Of a stretch of DNA of 64,000 bases, positions 1 to 9,948 are shown one piece after another. The translations under genes and the position numbers were made by a program. Numbering within the stretch: position 1 is the stretch's first letter; every line of letters begins with the position of its first letter. The stretch covers positions 776,252 through 840,251 of the forward strand of contig JAJEKV010000109.1 in assembly GCA_021234155.1 (NCBI GenBank). Reading direction: 5' to 3'. This DNA comes from Isoetes taiwanensis (Eukaryota > Streptophyta > Lycopodiopsida > Isoetales > Isoetaceae). Under the pieces are notes generated by a model. The model saw only the letters and a program-made list of their open reading frames with translations. It ran no database searches and had not been told where the DNA came from.

Positions 1-3000
1 GAAGGGTGGCAATGTCGACGCCCGAGTCCATTGGCGAGCCGAATCACGGTCGAGGAGAGGGAAGTTGCCCGTCCGTCGCCGGGGCCGGGGAGAGGACTTT
101 TGGGGCAAAGCTGCTTCCGGATGGTTTTAGGGTCCGTGCTCAAGGCGTCAATACCCCCCCTCACGTCAAGACACGGCGCAAGGTCCTAGTCAAATCGACA
201 AGGATAGAGCCTCCGGCGTAAACCCTATGAGTTGCCAGGTTCTAGCAGGGTTTGCGTTTTGGGTGCCGAGTTTTGGTCCTTTGCACTTGGGACTTGGCTG
301 ATAAGATGCAGTTGAGAACGCGAAGCAAGGGGAACTGACGGAATGGAGTTTGGATCTGTACTCCTCCCGTTGTGGCAGTTAGAAGTAAAGGGCAGCTTTT
401 GCAGTAGCAAGACATTCATAAATTCGTAATTAATGCATAGTACGGAATTAAATTCTGATTTTTTGTCAGCAGGCTTCCTAAGTCATCGCCAACATACAGG
501 CCAGTTTTCAAAATTTTCGGACAAGGTTTAGATCAAAGTGTTTGCATTAGAACGGTCCGGGCAGCCTGTTGTTGGGCAGCCGAGCTGGCACACTTGCCCA
601 AGTCAAATAAGGCCAGGACCTTGCAAGGCCACCTCATTAGAGGGGAGAGTCCGGACCCCAGGAGGCGAGCCCCAAAAAGTTTCCCGAGGCAGCCTTTCCT
701 GGCAGCGCTCCCCCGAGGGGCCGTACGCTAAAGACCACACTCCCGGATCTCGGTTCCCCTATCCGACCGTTGAATCCTTCGTTCAAGGGCCCTGTCTCGA
801 TAAGGTCCAAAAAAATCCAACATCCGTCCGTGAGAACTTATCAAACCGCGAAGCGTCCTGCGGTCGACCGTGTAGAAACTAAAGTGTTTTGTCGTTCGGA
901 CATTGCGGAGGCTCAGGAATGGCGATTCGACTTCGCCACATCGTCAGGGGAGGCCGAAATTACCCTAGAGACCAAGTTGTTACGGTCAGTTTTGCAAAAG
1001 AAAGAAACACTTACGCCCTACGTTGCAGTATTCGACAGCCACCTCCTAGGCCAATTGACTACGAGTGTGTTGGACATGAGATAGTTTGACGCTACCTCGA
1101 GAAGGGGTGGTCTTTTGGCCATGAAACTTGGTCCCCAGGGCAATGTCGACGTTCCGAGTCCATTGGCGAGTCGAATCACGATTCCCGGAGGGAAGTTGCC
1201 GCCCGTCGCCGGGGGACGCCGGGAGAGGACTTTTGGGGCAAGCTGCTTCCGGATGGTTTTAGGGTCCGTGCTCAAGGCGTCAACACCCCCCTACGTCAAG
1301 ACACGGGCGCCAAGGTCCTAGTCGAATCGACAAGGATAGAGCCTCCGGCGTAAACCCTATGAGTTGCGGGTTCTAGCGGGGTTTGCGTTTTGGGTGCCGA
1401 AGTTTTGGTCCTTTGCACTTGGGACTTGGCTGATAAGATGCAGATTGAGAAGCGAAGTAAAGGGAACCGGCGGAATGGAGTTTGGATCTGTACTCCTCCG
1501 TTGTGGCGGTTAGAAGTAAAGGCCGGCTTTTGCGGTAGCAATACATTCATAAATTCGTAATTAATGCATAGTACGGAATTAAATTCTGATTTTTGTCACA
1601 GACTTCCTAAGTCATCGCCAACATGAGGCCAGTTTTCAAAATTTCGGACAAGGTTTAGATCAAAGTGTTTGCATTAGAGCGGTCAGGGCGGCTGTTGTTG
1701 GGCAGCTGCCGCACACTTGCCCAAGTCAAACAAGGCCGGGACCTTGCAAGGCCACCTCATTAGGGGAGAGTCCGGACCCGTGAGGCGAGCCCAAAAAGTT
1801 TCCCCGAGGCAGCCTTTCTGGCGGCGCTCCCCGAGGGGTGACGCTAAAGACCACACTCCCGGATCTCGGTTCCCCTATCCGGCCAGATTTGAATCCTTCG
1901 TTCAAGGGCCCCTGTCTCGATAAGGTCCAAAAAATCCAACATCCGTCGGGTGAGAACTTATCAAACCCGCTGCCCGTCTGCGGTCGGCAGGTGTAGAAAC
2001 CAAAGTGTTTTGTCGTTCGGACATTGCGGAGGCTTCGGAATGGCGATTCGACTTCGCCACATCATCGGGGGAGGCGAAATTACCCTAGAGACCAAGTTGC
2101 ACGCGGTCAGTTTTGCAAAAGAAAGAGACACTTAAGCCCTACGTTGCAAAAGATTCGGCTGACCACCTCCTAGGCCAATTGACTACGAAAGTGTGTTGGT
2201 CATGAGATAGTTTGGCGCTACCTCGAGAAGGGGTGGTCTTTTGGCCATGAAACTTGGTCCCCAGTGCAATGTCAACGTTTCGAGTCCATTGGCGAGCCGA
2301 ATCACGATTCAGGAGAGGGTTGCCGTCCGTCGCCCCGGGGCCTTCGGGAGAGGACTTTTGGGGCAAGCTGCTTGTGTGGTTTTAGGGTCCGTGCTCTGGC
2401 GTCAACACCCCCTCACGTCAAGACACGACGCAAGGTCCTAGTCGAATCGACAAGGATAGAGCCTCGGCGTAAACCCCTATGAGTTGCCGGGTTCTAGCGG
2501 GTTTTGCGTTTTGGGTGCCGAAGTTTTGGTCCTTTGCACTTGGGACTTGGCGATAAGATGCGATTGAGAATGCGCAAGGGGAACCGGCGGAATGGAGTTT
2601 GGATCTGTACTCCTCCCATTGTGGCGGTTAGAAGTAAAGGGCGACTTTTGCGTGTAGCAAGACATTCATAAATTCGTAATTAATGCATAGTACGGAATTA
2701 AATTCGATTTTTTTGTCGGCCAGGCTTCCTAAGTTATCGCCAACATACAGGCGCCAGTTTTCAAAATTTCGGACAAGGTTTAGATCAAAGTGTTTGCATT
2801 AGAACGGTCCGAAAGAAACTTTGTTGTTGGGCAGCCGAGCTGGCACACTTGCCCAAGTCAAACAAGGCCAGGACCTTGCAAGGCCGGTCTCATTAGAGGG
2901 AAGAGTCCGAACCCCAAGAGGCGAGCCCCAAAAAGTTTCCCGAGGCAGCCTTTCCTAGCAGCGCTCCCCCGGGGGGCCGTACGCTAAAGACCACACTCCC

Positions 3001-3103
3001 GGATCTCGGTTCCCCTATCCGACCGTTGAATCCTTCGTTCAAGGGGCCTCGTTCGATAAGGGCCAAAAAAATCCAACATCCGTCTGGGAGAACTTATCAA
3101 ACC
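1..3103. repeat. Satellite array, unit about 1.13 kb, 2.75 copies
   Basis: The same GC-rich sequence recurs with a period of about 1.13 kb: the landmark CATTGGCGAG is at 29, 1161 and 2287, giving steps of 1132 and 1126. Other landmarks such as AATTCGTAATTAATGCATAG also occur once per unit. The third unit stops near 3103, at the point equivalent to about 852 in the first, and the array continues off the left edge. Copies differ mostly by one- to few-base indels in G or C runs, so either old drift or long-read consensus error is possible. Reading frames in the array are short, differ between copies and resemble nothing I know, so I treat it as non-coding. It could be a subtelomeric or centromeric satellite or a spacer repeat; I see no rRNA or telomere motif to decide. 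Confidence 0.9.
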
Positions 3104-3150
3104 GCCACCCCAGGCTCAAACATGCCACCCCAGGCTCAAACATTCGTAAG
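3104..3150. repeat. Direct 20-bp duplication at the satellite edge
   Basis: GCCACCCCAGGCTCAAACAT is present twice in tandem directly after the satellite array ends. It marks the junction between the array and unrelated AT-rich DNA. Confidence 0.8.
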
Positions 3151-3340
3151 TAGTAGCAATAGAAGATTGGTTAAATCCGGAATGTGATTTTGACTGCAGA
3201 TATGGCTCGGGAATGTCCAAATTAGCATAAGGACAAACTTTCATGACCATCAGATGAAAAAAAAGGCACCAAAAAATTAAAAAGTGTTAGACGTCGCTAT
3301 AACAAAAATATTAAGCGGACATCGTTAAGATCGCGACGTT

Positions 3341-3445
3341 AAATCGTATATACGATTTTGAAATCGTATATACGATTTCAAAATCGTATATACGATTTCA
3401 AAATTACGTCGCATGCGACGTCGCGACGTCGCATGCGACGCCGTG
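3341..3445. repeat. Self-complementary 20-bp units and GACGTCGC palindromes
   Basis: AAATCGTATATACGATTT occurs three times at 20-bp spacing (3341, 3361, 3381) and each unit is its own reverse complement. It is followed by ACGTCGCATGCGACGT-type palindromes to about 3440. The tract could extrude cruciforms or fold as RNA. No gene reads through it convincingly. Confidence 0.9.
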
Positions 3446-3629
3446 TGTTTTTTACAGTCCCGCGGGCCGTCTTTTCCGGGACCATTCCTAGGCTTCCTTC
3501 TATCGACTATTTTGGACGATCTTTCGGCGCTCGACCTTGAGCGACTTGCAAGCACTCTTTTTAAGGTTAGTAGATCATGCTTTTGGATTGAATGTTTTTG
3601 GATTGAATGATTTAGTGTAGATTTCAAAT

Positions 3630-3965
3630 TTTTTTTTCTATCTCTTTCCTTCTTTTTCTTCTTCTTGTTTCTGCATTCTTCTTCTTTTTCCTTCTTTCCT
3701 CATTTCTTTCTTCGATTCTTCCCTTATTTCACTCTTCCATTCTTCCATTCTTCTATCTTCTTCCATTTCATTCTCTTATTTCTTCCATTCTTCTCTTTCT
3801 TCCCTAATTTCTTTTTTTCTCCTCTTTCCCCTTCTCTTCTTTCTCCCACCCTTCTCTTCTTCTTTGATTCATTCATTTTTTTTCTTTCTTGTTTTACTAT
3901 TTCTTCATCTTTTTTTTTTTTGTTTCTTCTTCGATCTTTTTCCGTTGTTCTTATTCTTCTAACTC
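3630..3965 (+). repeat. Pyrimidine-rich low-complexity tract
   Basis: About 330 bases of almost pure C/T with TTCTTC and TTCCATTC themes. The open frame across it is a composition artefact made of Phe, Leu and Ser. Such tracts occur in introns, 5' leaders and degenerate transposon interiors; nothing here decides between these. Confidence 0.85.
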
Positions 3966-4085
3966 TTTGTTGCTTTCTATTTCGATTTGGACCCTCGGGA
4001 TCTTGTTACACACGTCCTTCTTTTGGTAAGTTGTTCGCTTGCATTTTATTTTTATAATTTTAAGCGGGTTAAAAAAATTGATGGA

Positions 4086-4385
4086 GTGGTTTGTTCAAGG
4101 GCACGGGTCGGCTCCACCTAGAGTGGGGAGGACCATGTACCCGTGTTCAAGTCCACTTCACCACGATCATATATTTTCCTAGGTTAAGGAGTGGCTTGTT
4201 CAAGGGCACTCCGGGCCCACCTAGAGTGGAGAGGGCCACGCACTCGGAGTTCAAGTCCACGACCACTTGTTATTTTTAGGTTTAAAATAAAATTGTAGTG
4301 GCTTGTTCAAGGGCACGGTGAGGCTCCACTACGAAAGTGGAGACGACTAGGTGTTCGGGTCCAAGTTCACTTTTCTTGTAATTCT
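4086..4385 (+). repeat. Three tandem tRNA-like units of about 105 bp
   Basis: Units start near 4086, 4190 and 4297 with GTGGCTTGTTCAAGGGCAC or a near copy. Each carries a central GAGTGGAGA-type arm and, about 55-60 bases in, GTTCAAGTCCAC, which resembles the T-arm/box B of a tRNA gene. The 5' GTGG and 3' CCAC of the second unit can pair as an acceptor stem. Spacer DNA between units is AT-rich. I read this as a tRNA-derived (SINE head-like) sequence that has been tandemly duplicated. It does not fold as a standard functional tRNA with a recognisable anticodon loop, so I do not call tRNA genes. Confidence 0.5.
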
Positions 4386-5025
4386 TAGGTAGAGGTGGCC
4401 AAATCTAGCTTATAACCCTAAAGCGTATGTTAGCCAACTCTAGCTTTTAATCCGACTAATCCAGATTTGGAAGGGGCTCATTTCGATGATGGGGAGCTGC
4501 TCGAAAAAGAAGGTACATGACCTAGTCATAGTCTTATTTTTATTCTTTTGTTTTGTGTTAATCTATCGATTTATAGAAAAGGCAAAGAGTGATTGCAAAA
4601 TTGAAGTCGAATGCCAAAAATTGGGAGGCGATTGGTCAAAGGTCCCTAAACCACTTAATCATCCATAAGGAAGATATCAAGGTATTTGTTATTTGTTGCC
4701 ATTCGTTCAATTCGAAATAAGACATTTAACTTGTCATGTTGTATTCCTTGCAATCAGATCACTTTCGAACGTGCAAAGGATTCCAAGAAAAACATCGCCT
4801 CCTGGTTGCCAAGGCAACTTCAAGCAAACAATTGGTCTCACTTGGGTTACGGCGGTCGAAATAGATTCGTAAGTGCTATAAACACTTAGTTCACGTTAAC
4901 TTTCAATGTCATTGTCTAATATTGGTCGTATTGTTATAGAATTGGCTATCTGGGTTTTCCCCTAACAGGGGAACACGTAAAGATAGCCACTACTCGCCTC
5001 TTGTATATGATATTGTAACTAACTA

Positions 5026-5330
5026 TTAAAATTCTTTTTTTTTTTTTTTTTTTTTAAATTTTTTTTTAATTTTTTTGAAATTTTTTTTTTTTTTTTCGTC
5101 CACCACGTCAAGACGAGCGACGTCCACGCCGCGACGACGCCCGAAGCGACGTCGAAGTCACGCTCGAAGTCACGCGTCTGGCTGACGCCCGAAGCGACGC
5201 CGCCGACGTCGATGCGACGACGTCGCCGCATGCGACGATGTTCTGCAACGACGTCGTCAGGCGACGTCGCCGACGTCGCATAGACGTCGTTCAGACGTCG
5301 CTATAGACGTCGCTAAATGACCCTTTTCTT
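5026..5330. repeat. Poly-T tract followed by a GACGTC/GCGACG-rich block
   Basis: From 5034 to about 5096 the plus strand is nearly all T with a few A. From 5097 to 5320 it turns into CpG-rich sequence in which GACGTC, GCGACG and CGTCGC recur. The motif AGACGTCGCTATA near the right end also occurs at the left, near 3285, so 3280-5330 may be one non-autonomous element. I could not find convincing terminal inverted repeats or a target-site duplication. Confidence 0.6.
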
Positions 5331-5334
5331 GTTG

Positions 5335-5463
5335 GGTGCTTGTCATTAAGATTACACCTAGTAGATCAAAACTAACTTGTAATGCACAATACAGATATTG
5401 GTGTTCATATGGACCTCAAGACAAGACAGCAAATTTTTTTTTTAATGTCAGCAAACAAAGACC
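5335..5463 (+). pseudogene. Fragment of the MULE transposase-type exon
   Basis: Bases 5335-5433 are, by eye, identical to 33824-33922 inside the MULE described below, which encodes part of its transposase-type protein. The next part of that exon (CAGCAAACAAAGACC) resumes at 5449 after a short T-rich insert flanked by CAGCAAA on both sides, like a small retroposed tail with a 7-bp duplication. Sequence to the left of 5335 is unrelated to the MULE. It is an isolated exon piece with no open gene around it. Confidence 0.85.
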
Positions 5464-5566
5464 TACACCGTACATAAAGTTCCTTGATCTACACCGTACA
5501 TAAAGTTCCTCATTTGTGGAGTATGCATGTACAAAATTTTCCATACTGTATAAGAAGATTTGCGGG
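5464..5566 (-). repeat. Dispersed repeat family R1, head segment only
   Basis: Read on the minus strand, this matches the head of a repeat also found at about 24950, 40945 (inverted) and 55565: TATACAGTAT, then a T-rich stretch, then CACAAACGAGG-like sequence and a GTACGGTGTAGAT-like motif. ACACCGTACATAAAGTTCCT is duplicated here at 5465 and 5492. The body of the repeat is absent. Confidence 0.7.
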
Positions 5567-5720
5567 GAGGCGGCGCCAAGAAGACACCTTTGTATCTCCT
5601 TCTCGTGCCTCGCCATCCGCGGAGCGGGACAGACAGAGGGCACGTGCAGCCGATGTTGCTGGATGGGGGATTTCCCCTGAGGTATATGGCAAGGCATCAT
5701 ATACGTTATGGGGAGCGTCA
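5560..5720 (+). repeat. 3' remnant of the chromovirus 5' LTR
   Basis: The sequence immediately before the primer site ends in GGGGAGCGTCA, consistent with an LTR ending in CA. No matching copy is visible in the truncated 3' LTR, so its left limit is set only by the adjoining dispersed repeat. Confidence 0.6.
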
Positions 5721-5723
5721 CAA

Positions 5724-5735
5724 TGGTATCAGAGC
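5724..5735 (+). other. Primer binding site for initiator Met-tRNA
   Basis: TGGTATCAGAGC is the classic plant retrotransposon primer site complementary to the 3' end of initiator methionine tRNA. It lies three bases after the presumed LTR end. Confidence 0.92.
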
Positions 5736-6208
5736 AATGATCTTGGTTGACCAAGGTCTAGCACTGGCCGTAACCCTGAATAGGTAGCTTAATTGGCCTA
5801 GTTAAAGGATGGAATGAGAATTCCAATCTTGAACCTCAAACAGTGGGAGAAATTTTTTTTCCATTAGCAGGGTCGTAAAGATAGGCTAAGTTGTAGACTT
5901 AAGGAGAAAAATAATGAGTCAAATAAACCAATCGGAGCCACCAGTGAAAATGGTGAAAATTCATAATTAGCTATCCAAGAACCATTGAAAAATCAAAAAT
6001 AAAAAAAAAAATTAAAGGGGGTCACATTAATAAGGGTGGCTCATTAAAAATAATAATAATGGCCAGGGAATATTCTCTCACATTTACAAGGGCCTTACCT
6101 TTTTGAACCCCATTTTAACGCCTCTATCCTAATTTCGCCCTAAATCACTCTCTTAGGCCCTAAGGAGATCTAGGCTTAAATTAATCAGTTTTCTAAACCA
6201 AAAGATAT

Positions 6209-6345
6209 GGCATAGACCAACGCACGGCAAGGAAGGTCAAAAGCCCAAGATCAAGGCCAAGTATAGCGGAGATCACAGCAGAAGCGGCAAGAAGATCCTG
6301 GAGCATCTGCGGCTAAGATCAGACGAGGGCGATGAGCCAAGTAGC
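6209..6345 (+). pseudogene. Remnant of gag
   Basis: An ATG at 6209 opens a short basic frame rich in Arg, Gln and Lys that is stopped after two codons and again further on. Its place between primer site and polymerase suggests the N-terminus of gag. No capsid, zinc-knuckle or protease sequence follows before reverse transcriptase starts near 6372, so about 1.5 kb or more is missing compared with usual chromoviruses. Confidence 0.4.
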
Positions 6346-6371
6346 TCCTCTCCTTCAACGAACTGCCACTC

Positions 6372-7140
6372 TTGAGGGGAATGGAATGCGAGATCTCATT
6401 TGCACCTGGTACCAAACCTACCAGTAAGGCTCCATATCATATGAGCACCCTTGAATTGGCAGAGCTTAAGGAGCAGCTGCACGAACTTCTCAAGCTAGGA
6501 TTAATTCGCCCAAGTATCTCATCCTTGGAGCTCCTATTCTATTTGTCAAGAAAAAGGATGGCACCTTACGGATGTGTATTGATTACTGGCAATTAAATAA
6601 GCATATCATCAAGAACTGGTATGCTCCACCATGGGCTGATGACCTTATAAACCAATTTCAAGAAGATAAGTACTTCTCCAAGATTGATCTTCGATCAGGG
6701 TATCACCAGGTAAGAATCAAGGAGGAGGACATCCATAAGTCTGCCTTTAGGACTTGTTATAGCCATTATGAGTTCAGTGTTATGCCCTTTGGGCTAACAA
6801 ATGCCCCTTCCACATTTATGCACCTAATGAACGATGTCTTCGGTGAATATCTGGATGATTTTGTCATTATCTTCTTTGATGACATCCTTATTTACAGTAA
6901 GACTTTGGAGGACCATGAACGCCATCTTCGGCTGGCCCTACAGAAATTGCGGCACCATCAAATTTTTTCTAAATTCTCCAAGTGCAAGTTTGCGACCACC
7001 AAGGTGGAATATTTATGACACATCGTCTTTGCTGATGGCATTTCCACAGATCTAGCTAAGATTGAAGCAGTTAAAGAATGGCCCGCTCCTACAAATGTTT
7101 CAGAGGTTAGAAGTTTTCTAGATTTGGCTGGGTATTACTG
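6372..7140 (+). pseudogene. Chromovirus reverse transcriptase, broken
   Basis: This would copy the element's RNA into DNA in the virus-like particle. Two overlapping frames (6372-6596 and 6572-7018) contain the family blocks in order: [17 protein letters not shown], a shifted GTLRMCIDY-type block at about 6560-6585, [26 protein letters not shown] and the catalytic region [10 protein letters not shown], where the usual YxDD-type box reads FFDD but keeps both Asp. A frameshift lies near 6575. An in-frame TGA follows VEYL at 7016, where relatives normally have Gly, and coding similarity continues past it (ADGISTDLAKIEAV). A further stop occurs near 7140. The protein cannot be made whole. Confidence 0.93.
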
Positions 7141-7145
7141 AAAAT

Positions 7146-7511
7146 TTGTTAAGTATTTCGCAAGGTAGTAGCTCCCTCACCGACCTCACAAAGCATGAGA
7201 AAGTAAGGGATTGGATGACACATTGGAAGGAGAAAGTCCAGTTAGGGTTCCAACAATTAAAGAAAGCATTGTCCGCTGCTCCAGCTCTTATGTTACCAGA
7301 TCCTCAAAAGGATAAATGGGTTGCCACTAATGCGAGTAAGATAACTATTGGAGGTGTGTTAATACAAGAGAGACGGATTATCGCCTATGACTCTAAGAAG
7401 ATGAATGTTGTTGAGCAGCGATACCCAGCGTTGCTTGAGGTTGTGCGGGCTTTGTGGATTTGGAGGCATTATCTCATTGGGAGAAGGTTCCAGTTGGACA
7501 CCGATCATTAA
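7146..7511 (+). pseudogene. Chromovirus RNase H domain, broken
   Basis: This domain would remove RNA from the RNA:DNA hybrid. The frame 7146-7511 runs through FQQLKKALSAAPALMLPD, then ATNASKITIGGVL, then RIIAYDSKKMN and EQRYPALLEVVRAL, the normal RNase H order of chromoviruses. The first catalytic residue, normally Asp in a DAS motif, is Asn here (ATNAS). The frame stops directly after DTDH, where relatives have Lys (AAA to TAA). Both changes point to loss of function after insertion. Confidence 0.9.
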
Positions 7512-7559
7512 AGTCTCCAATATATCTTCCCCATCTTAATCTTTGACAATGTAGATGGA

Positions 7560-8640
7560 TAGAATTCTTGGAAGAATATGATTTGAGGTTGTCTTTGTGG
7601 ATGCCCTTTTAGACATCCTTTAGTGGCTCGCACGTATTGTAATGCCATCTCTACTCTCGCCAGTGAGTTTGGAAAGACAATTGAGCAAGTTCTTCCAATA
7701 GATCCTGAAAGTTCAGGGTGGTCTGGCAAAGCTTGTCCAAGAAAGCTAGGACAGATAAGGAGCGTGAAGCTTTTTGTCATTATAAGAAGGAAGGTAACCT
7801 CCTTTATTATATGAAGAAATTATGTATGCTAGAAACATCAGGGGTTATGAAGTTCATTCTCTATGATACACATAAGAGTCCAATAGCTGGACATGCAGGG
7901 TTTATGAAAATCTATTTCAAGATCAAATCCAGCTACTTTTGGTCTGGAGTGAAGAGGCACATTGCCAGTTATATTAAGCAGTGTCAGCTTTCCATGGAAG
8001 TTCCCAATGCAAAATGGGAAGTCATTACCATGGATTTCATTGTGGGTCTTCTGCGATTCTTAGGGGATTTGATGCCTTGATAGTAGTGGTGGACAAGCTC
8101 TCTAAGATGGCACATTTCTTGCCATGTCGCACCACTGATACCACCTTAGATACGACACTATTCTTCTCCAAAGAGATTTTTTGCCTTCATGGTATGCCAT
8201 GCACTATCATTTCATACTGTGGTCCTAAGTTTTTTAGTGCATTATGAAAGGATTTCTTTAGCACTTTACAAACCAAGCTCGCCATGTGTATGCCATATCA
8301 CCCTCAAACAGGTGGCCAGACAACGCGCACCAATCGAACATTGAGGACATGCTACGTAATTATGTCTGGAACAAGCAGTCACAATGGGCAGACTATATCC
8401 ATTTGGTGGAGTTTGCCTATAATAGTTCCAAGCAAGAGTCTTCCAGAATGTCTCCATTTATGATCAATTATGGATACCAATGCCTTTCCAGACACGTGGC
8501 ATAACCCAGTTTCCACGGTGGAAGTCTCCCAACAATTGCTTACAGATATGCAAGCCTTGGTCGAGGAAGTCCGTGGGTATTTGTTGGCAACCAGAAGTAG
8601 ATAAAAGAGTGTTGTGGATAAGCATCGCACGCCATGCAAG
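7560..8640 (+). pseudogene. Chromovirus integrase, broken
   Basis: Integrase would join the DNA copy to the chromosome. The zinc-binding N-terminus is recognisable at about 7870-7985 (SPIAGHAGFMKIYFKIKSSY, then YIKQC). The catalytic core follows in shifted frames: WEVITMDFIVGL with the first Asp, DKLSKMAHFLPC, then GMPCTIISYCGPKFF where the second catalytic Asp of the usual SDRDPKF-type block is lost, and YHPQTGGQTTRTNRTLEDML with the conserved Glu region. At least three frameshifts and stops separate the blocks. Confidence 0.9.
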
Positions 8641-9030
8641 TTTCAAGTTGGGGGATCCATATGGTTGAAGATTAAAGTCAAGCAGGCTAAGTTTAAGATT
8701 GGCGATTGTGAGAAACTTGCACCACGATGGGCGAGACCCTTTGAGATCACCCAACACATAGGCCCTCAAGCCTATAAGTGCTATTTGCCCGCACATCTAA
8801 AGGTCCATAAAGTTTTTCATGTAAGCCTTTTGGAGAAGCATATGCCAGATCTAGATGAGATACTCGATATACTAACACTTCTAGAAATGACCGATGAACA
8901 TTTGGAAATCGTCCTACAAGCTCTTCTTGATCGAGCATATAAGCAAACCAGAAGGACTCAAATCCTGCAATATTTGGTTAAGTGGAAGCACTTACCAACG
9001 GAAGATGCTACTTTGGGTTCTTAAGGCGTA
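8640..9030 (+). pseudogene. Integrase C-terminus and chromodomain
   Basis: Frame 8614-9024 carries PFEITQHIGPQAYKCYLPAH, then VHKVFHVSLLEKHMPD, the usual C-terminal integrase fold of chromoviruses. It ends in ILQYLVKWKHLPTEDATL, which matches the core of a chromodomain (LVKWKGY...ATWE in relatives). Chromodomains of this family steer integration toward heterochromatin marks. The frame stops where the third aromatic position would lie. Confidence 0.85.
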
Positions 9031-9456
9031 TCTCGATAAGACTTACCCAGACTATGCGACAATGTCAGGGTCGAACCATCCACGATGCCATTGACTCCAA
9101 CTACGACAGTAAGCAATTGAGTGCTAGATCCTGTAGGGGTCATGCAGGGGGTTGGGGCTAGCTGCATCCTAGGAATGGGGATGGGCATATAGGCATGATA
9201 GGACGCGTTCGTCTACGGCTATAATGAGAACATTGCCATTTCTTATGCCGAGACGAATAGCAGACCTTAGGCATGATAGGATTTCATTCTTATTCTTTTT
9301 TTCAAAATTTTTTTTTGAAGGGGGTGGTCCCTACAACCACAATCTCTAAATTATTTTGTAAGTACTGATGTATTGTGATCCTATGACCAGTAGCAGTTAT
9401 CGTGATGCATGCAGCTTTTGTAGGGCTCACTGAGGGCCCATGTTTCAATTTTGATA

Positions 9457-9716
9457 GCCGGGGGGTTCACTCAGTAAAAATCGTAGAAAACATGTGAGTG
9501 TACGGGAGGGGGTTTTTTTGGGGTCAAAATCGTACCCCTATATGGGAGGGGGTATTTTTCTTGCTTGTATTCCGTATATATATATAAGAGAAATATGGTA
9601 GGGGTATATAACATATGAGGTATATTTTCTTCGGAAATTTCCATATAAGGGATAATTTTTCTTAACCCTATGCACGCACATGCCATATAGACTTTACATT
9701 AGGTGCACCCCCCGGG
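9457..9716 (+). mobile_element. hAT-like MITE, copy 1 (260 bp)
   Basis: The ends GCCGGGGGGTTCAC and GGTGCACCCCCCGGG form terminal inverted repeats. The element is flanked by the exact 8-bp direct repeat TTTTGATA (9449-9456 and 9717-9724), which fits the hAT superfamily. It has no coding capacity and an AT-rich centre with TATATATATA. It sits between the chromodomain and the polypurine tract of the gypsy element, so it inserted there after that element was in place. A second copy lies at 20708. Confidence 0.9.
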
Positions 9717-9935
9717 TTTTGATATATGTTTTTTCCATGGAAGTGCTATGTTCTACAGGCTACAATCCACTAATGTGTTTTTCCTGGGTATTGTCTTTCA
9801 GTCTTTACTTGAAGGACTATCGTCCTAAACTATGATCATGTATGATCCCTTCATGTATCTTTATATTACTGACCTGAATATGTTTGATCTTCATAAATTC
9901 TACCTAACCCCAATGCTGCGGGCAATATTATTCTC

Positions 9936-9948
9936 AAAGGGGGAGAAT
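9936..9948 (+). other. Polypurine tract of the chromovirus
   Basis: AAAGGGGGAGAA directly precedes TGTGACATTCC, the presumed start of the 3' LTR. This is the usual plus-strand primer layout. Confidence 0.85.

Noticed and set aside
1-3103. CRISPR array or rRNA spacer
   Set aside because: Unit length is far too great for CRISPR and no rRNA sequence adjoins it.
3665-4057. 130-residue Phe/Leu/Ser-rich open frame
   Set aside because: It is produced by the pyrimidine tract; no start context, domain or neighbouring exon supports it.
4486-4668. 60-residue frame with a hydrophobic segment (LVIVLFLFFCFVLIY)
   Set aside because: It is short, unlinked and inside the repeat patchwork. A membrane-like stretch is common in T-rich DNA.
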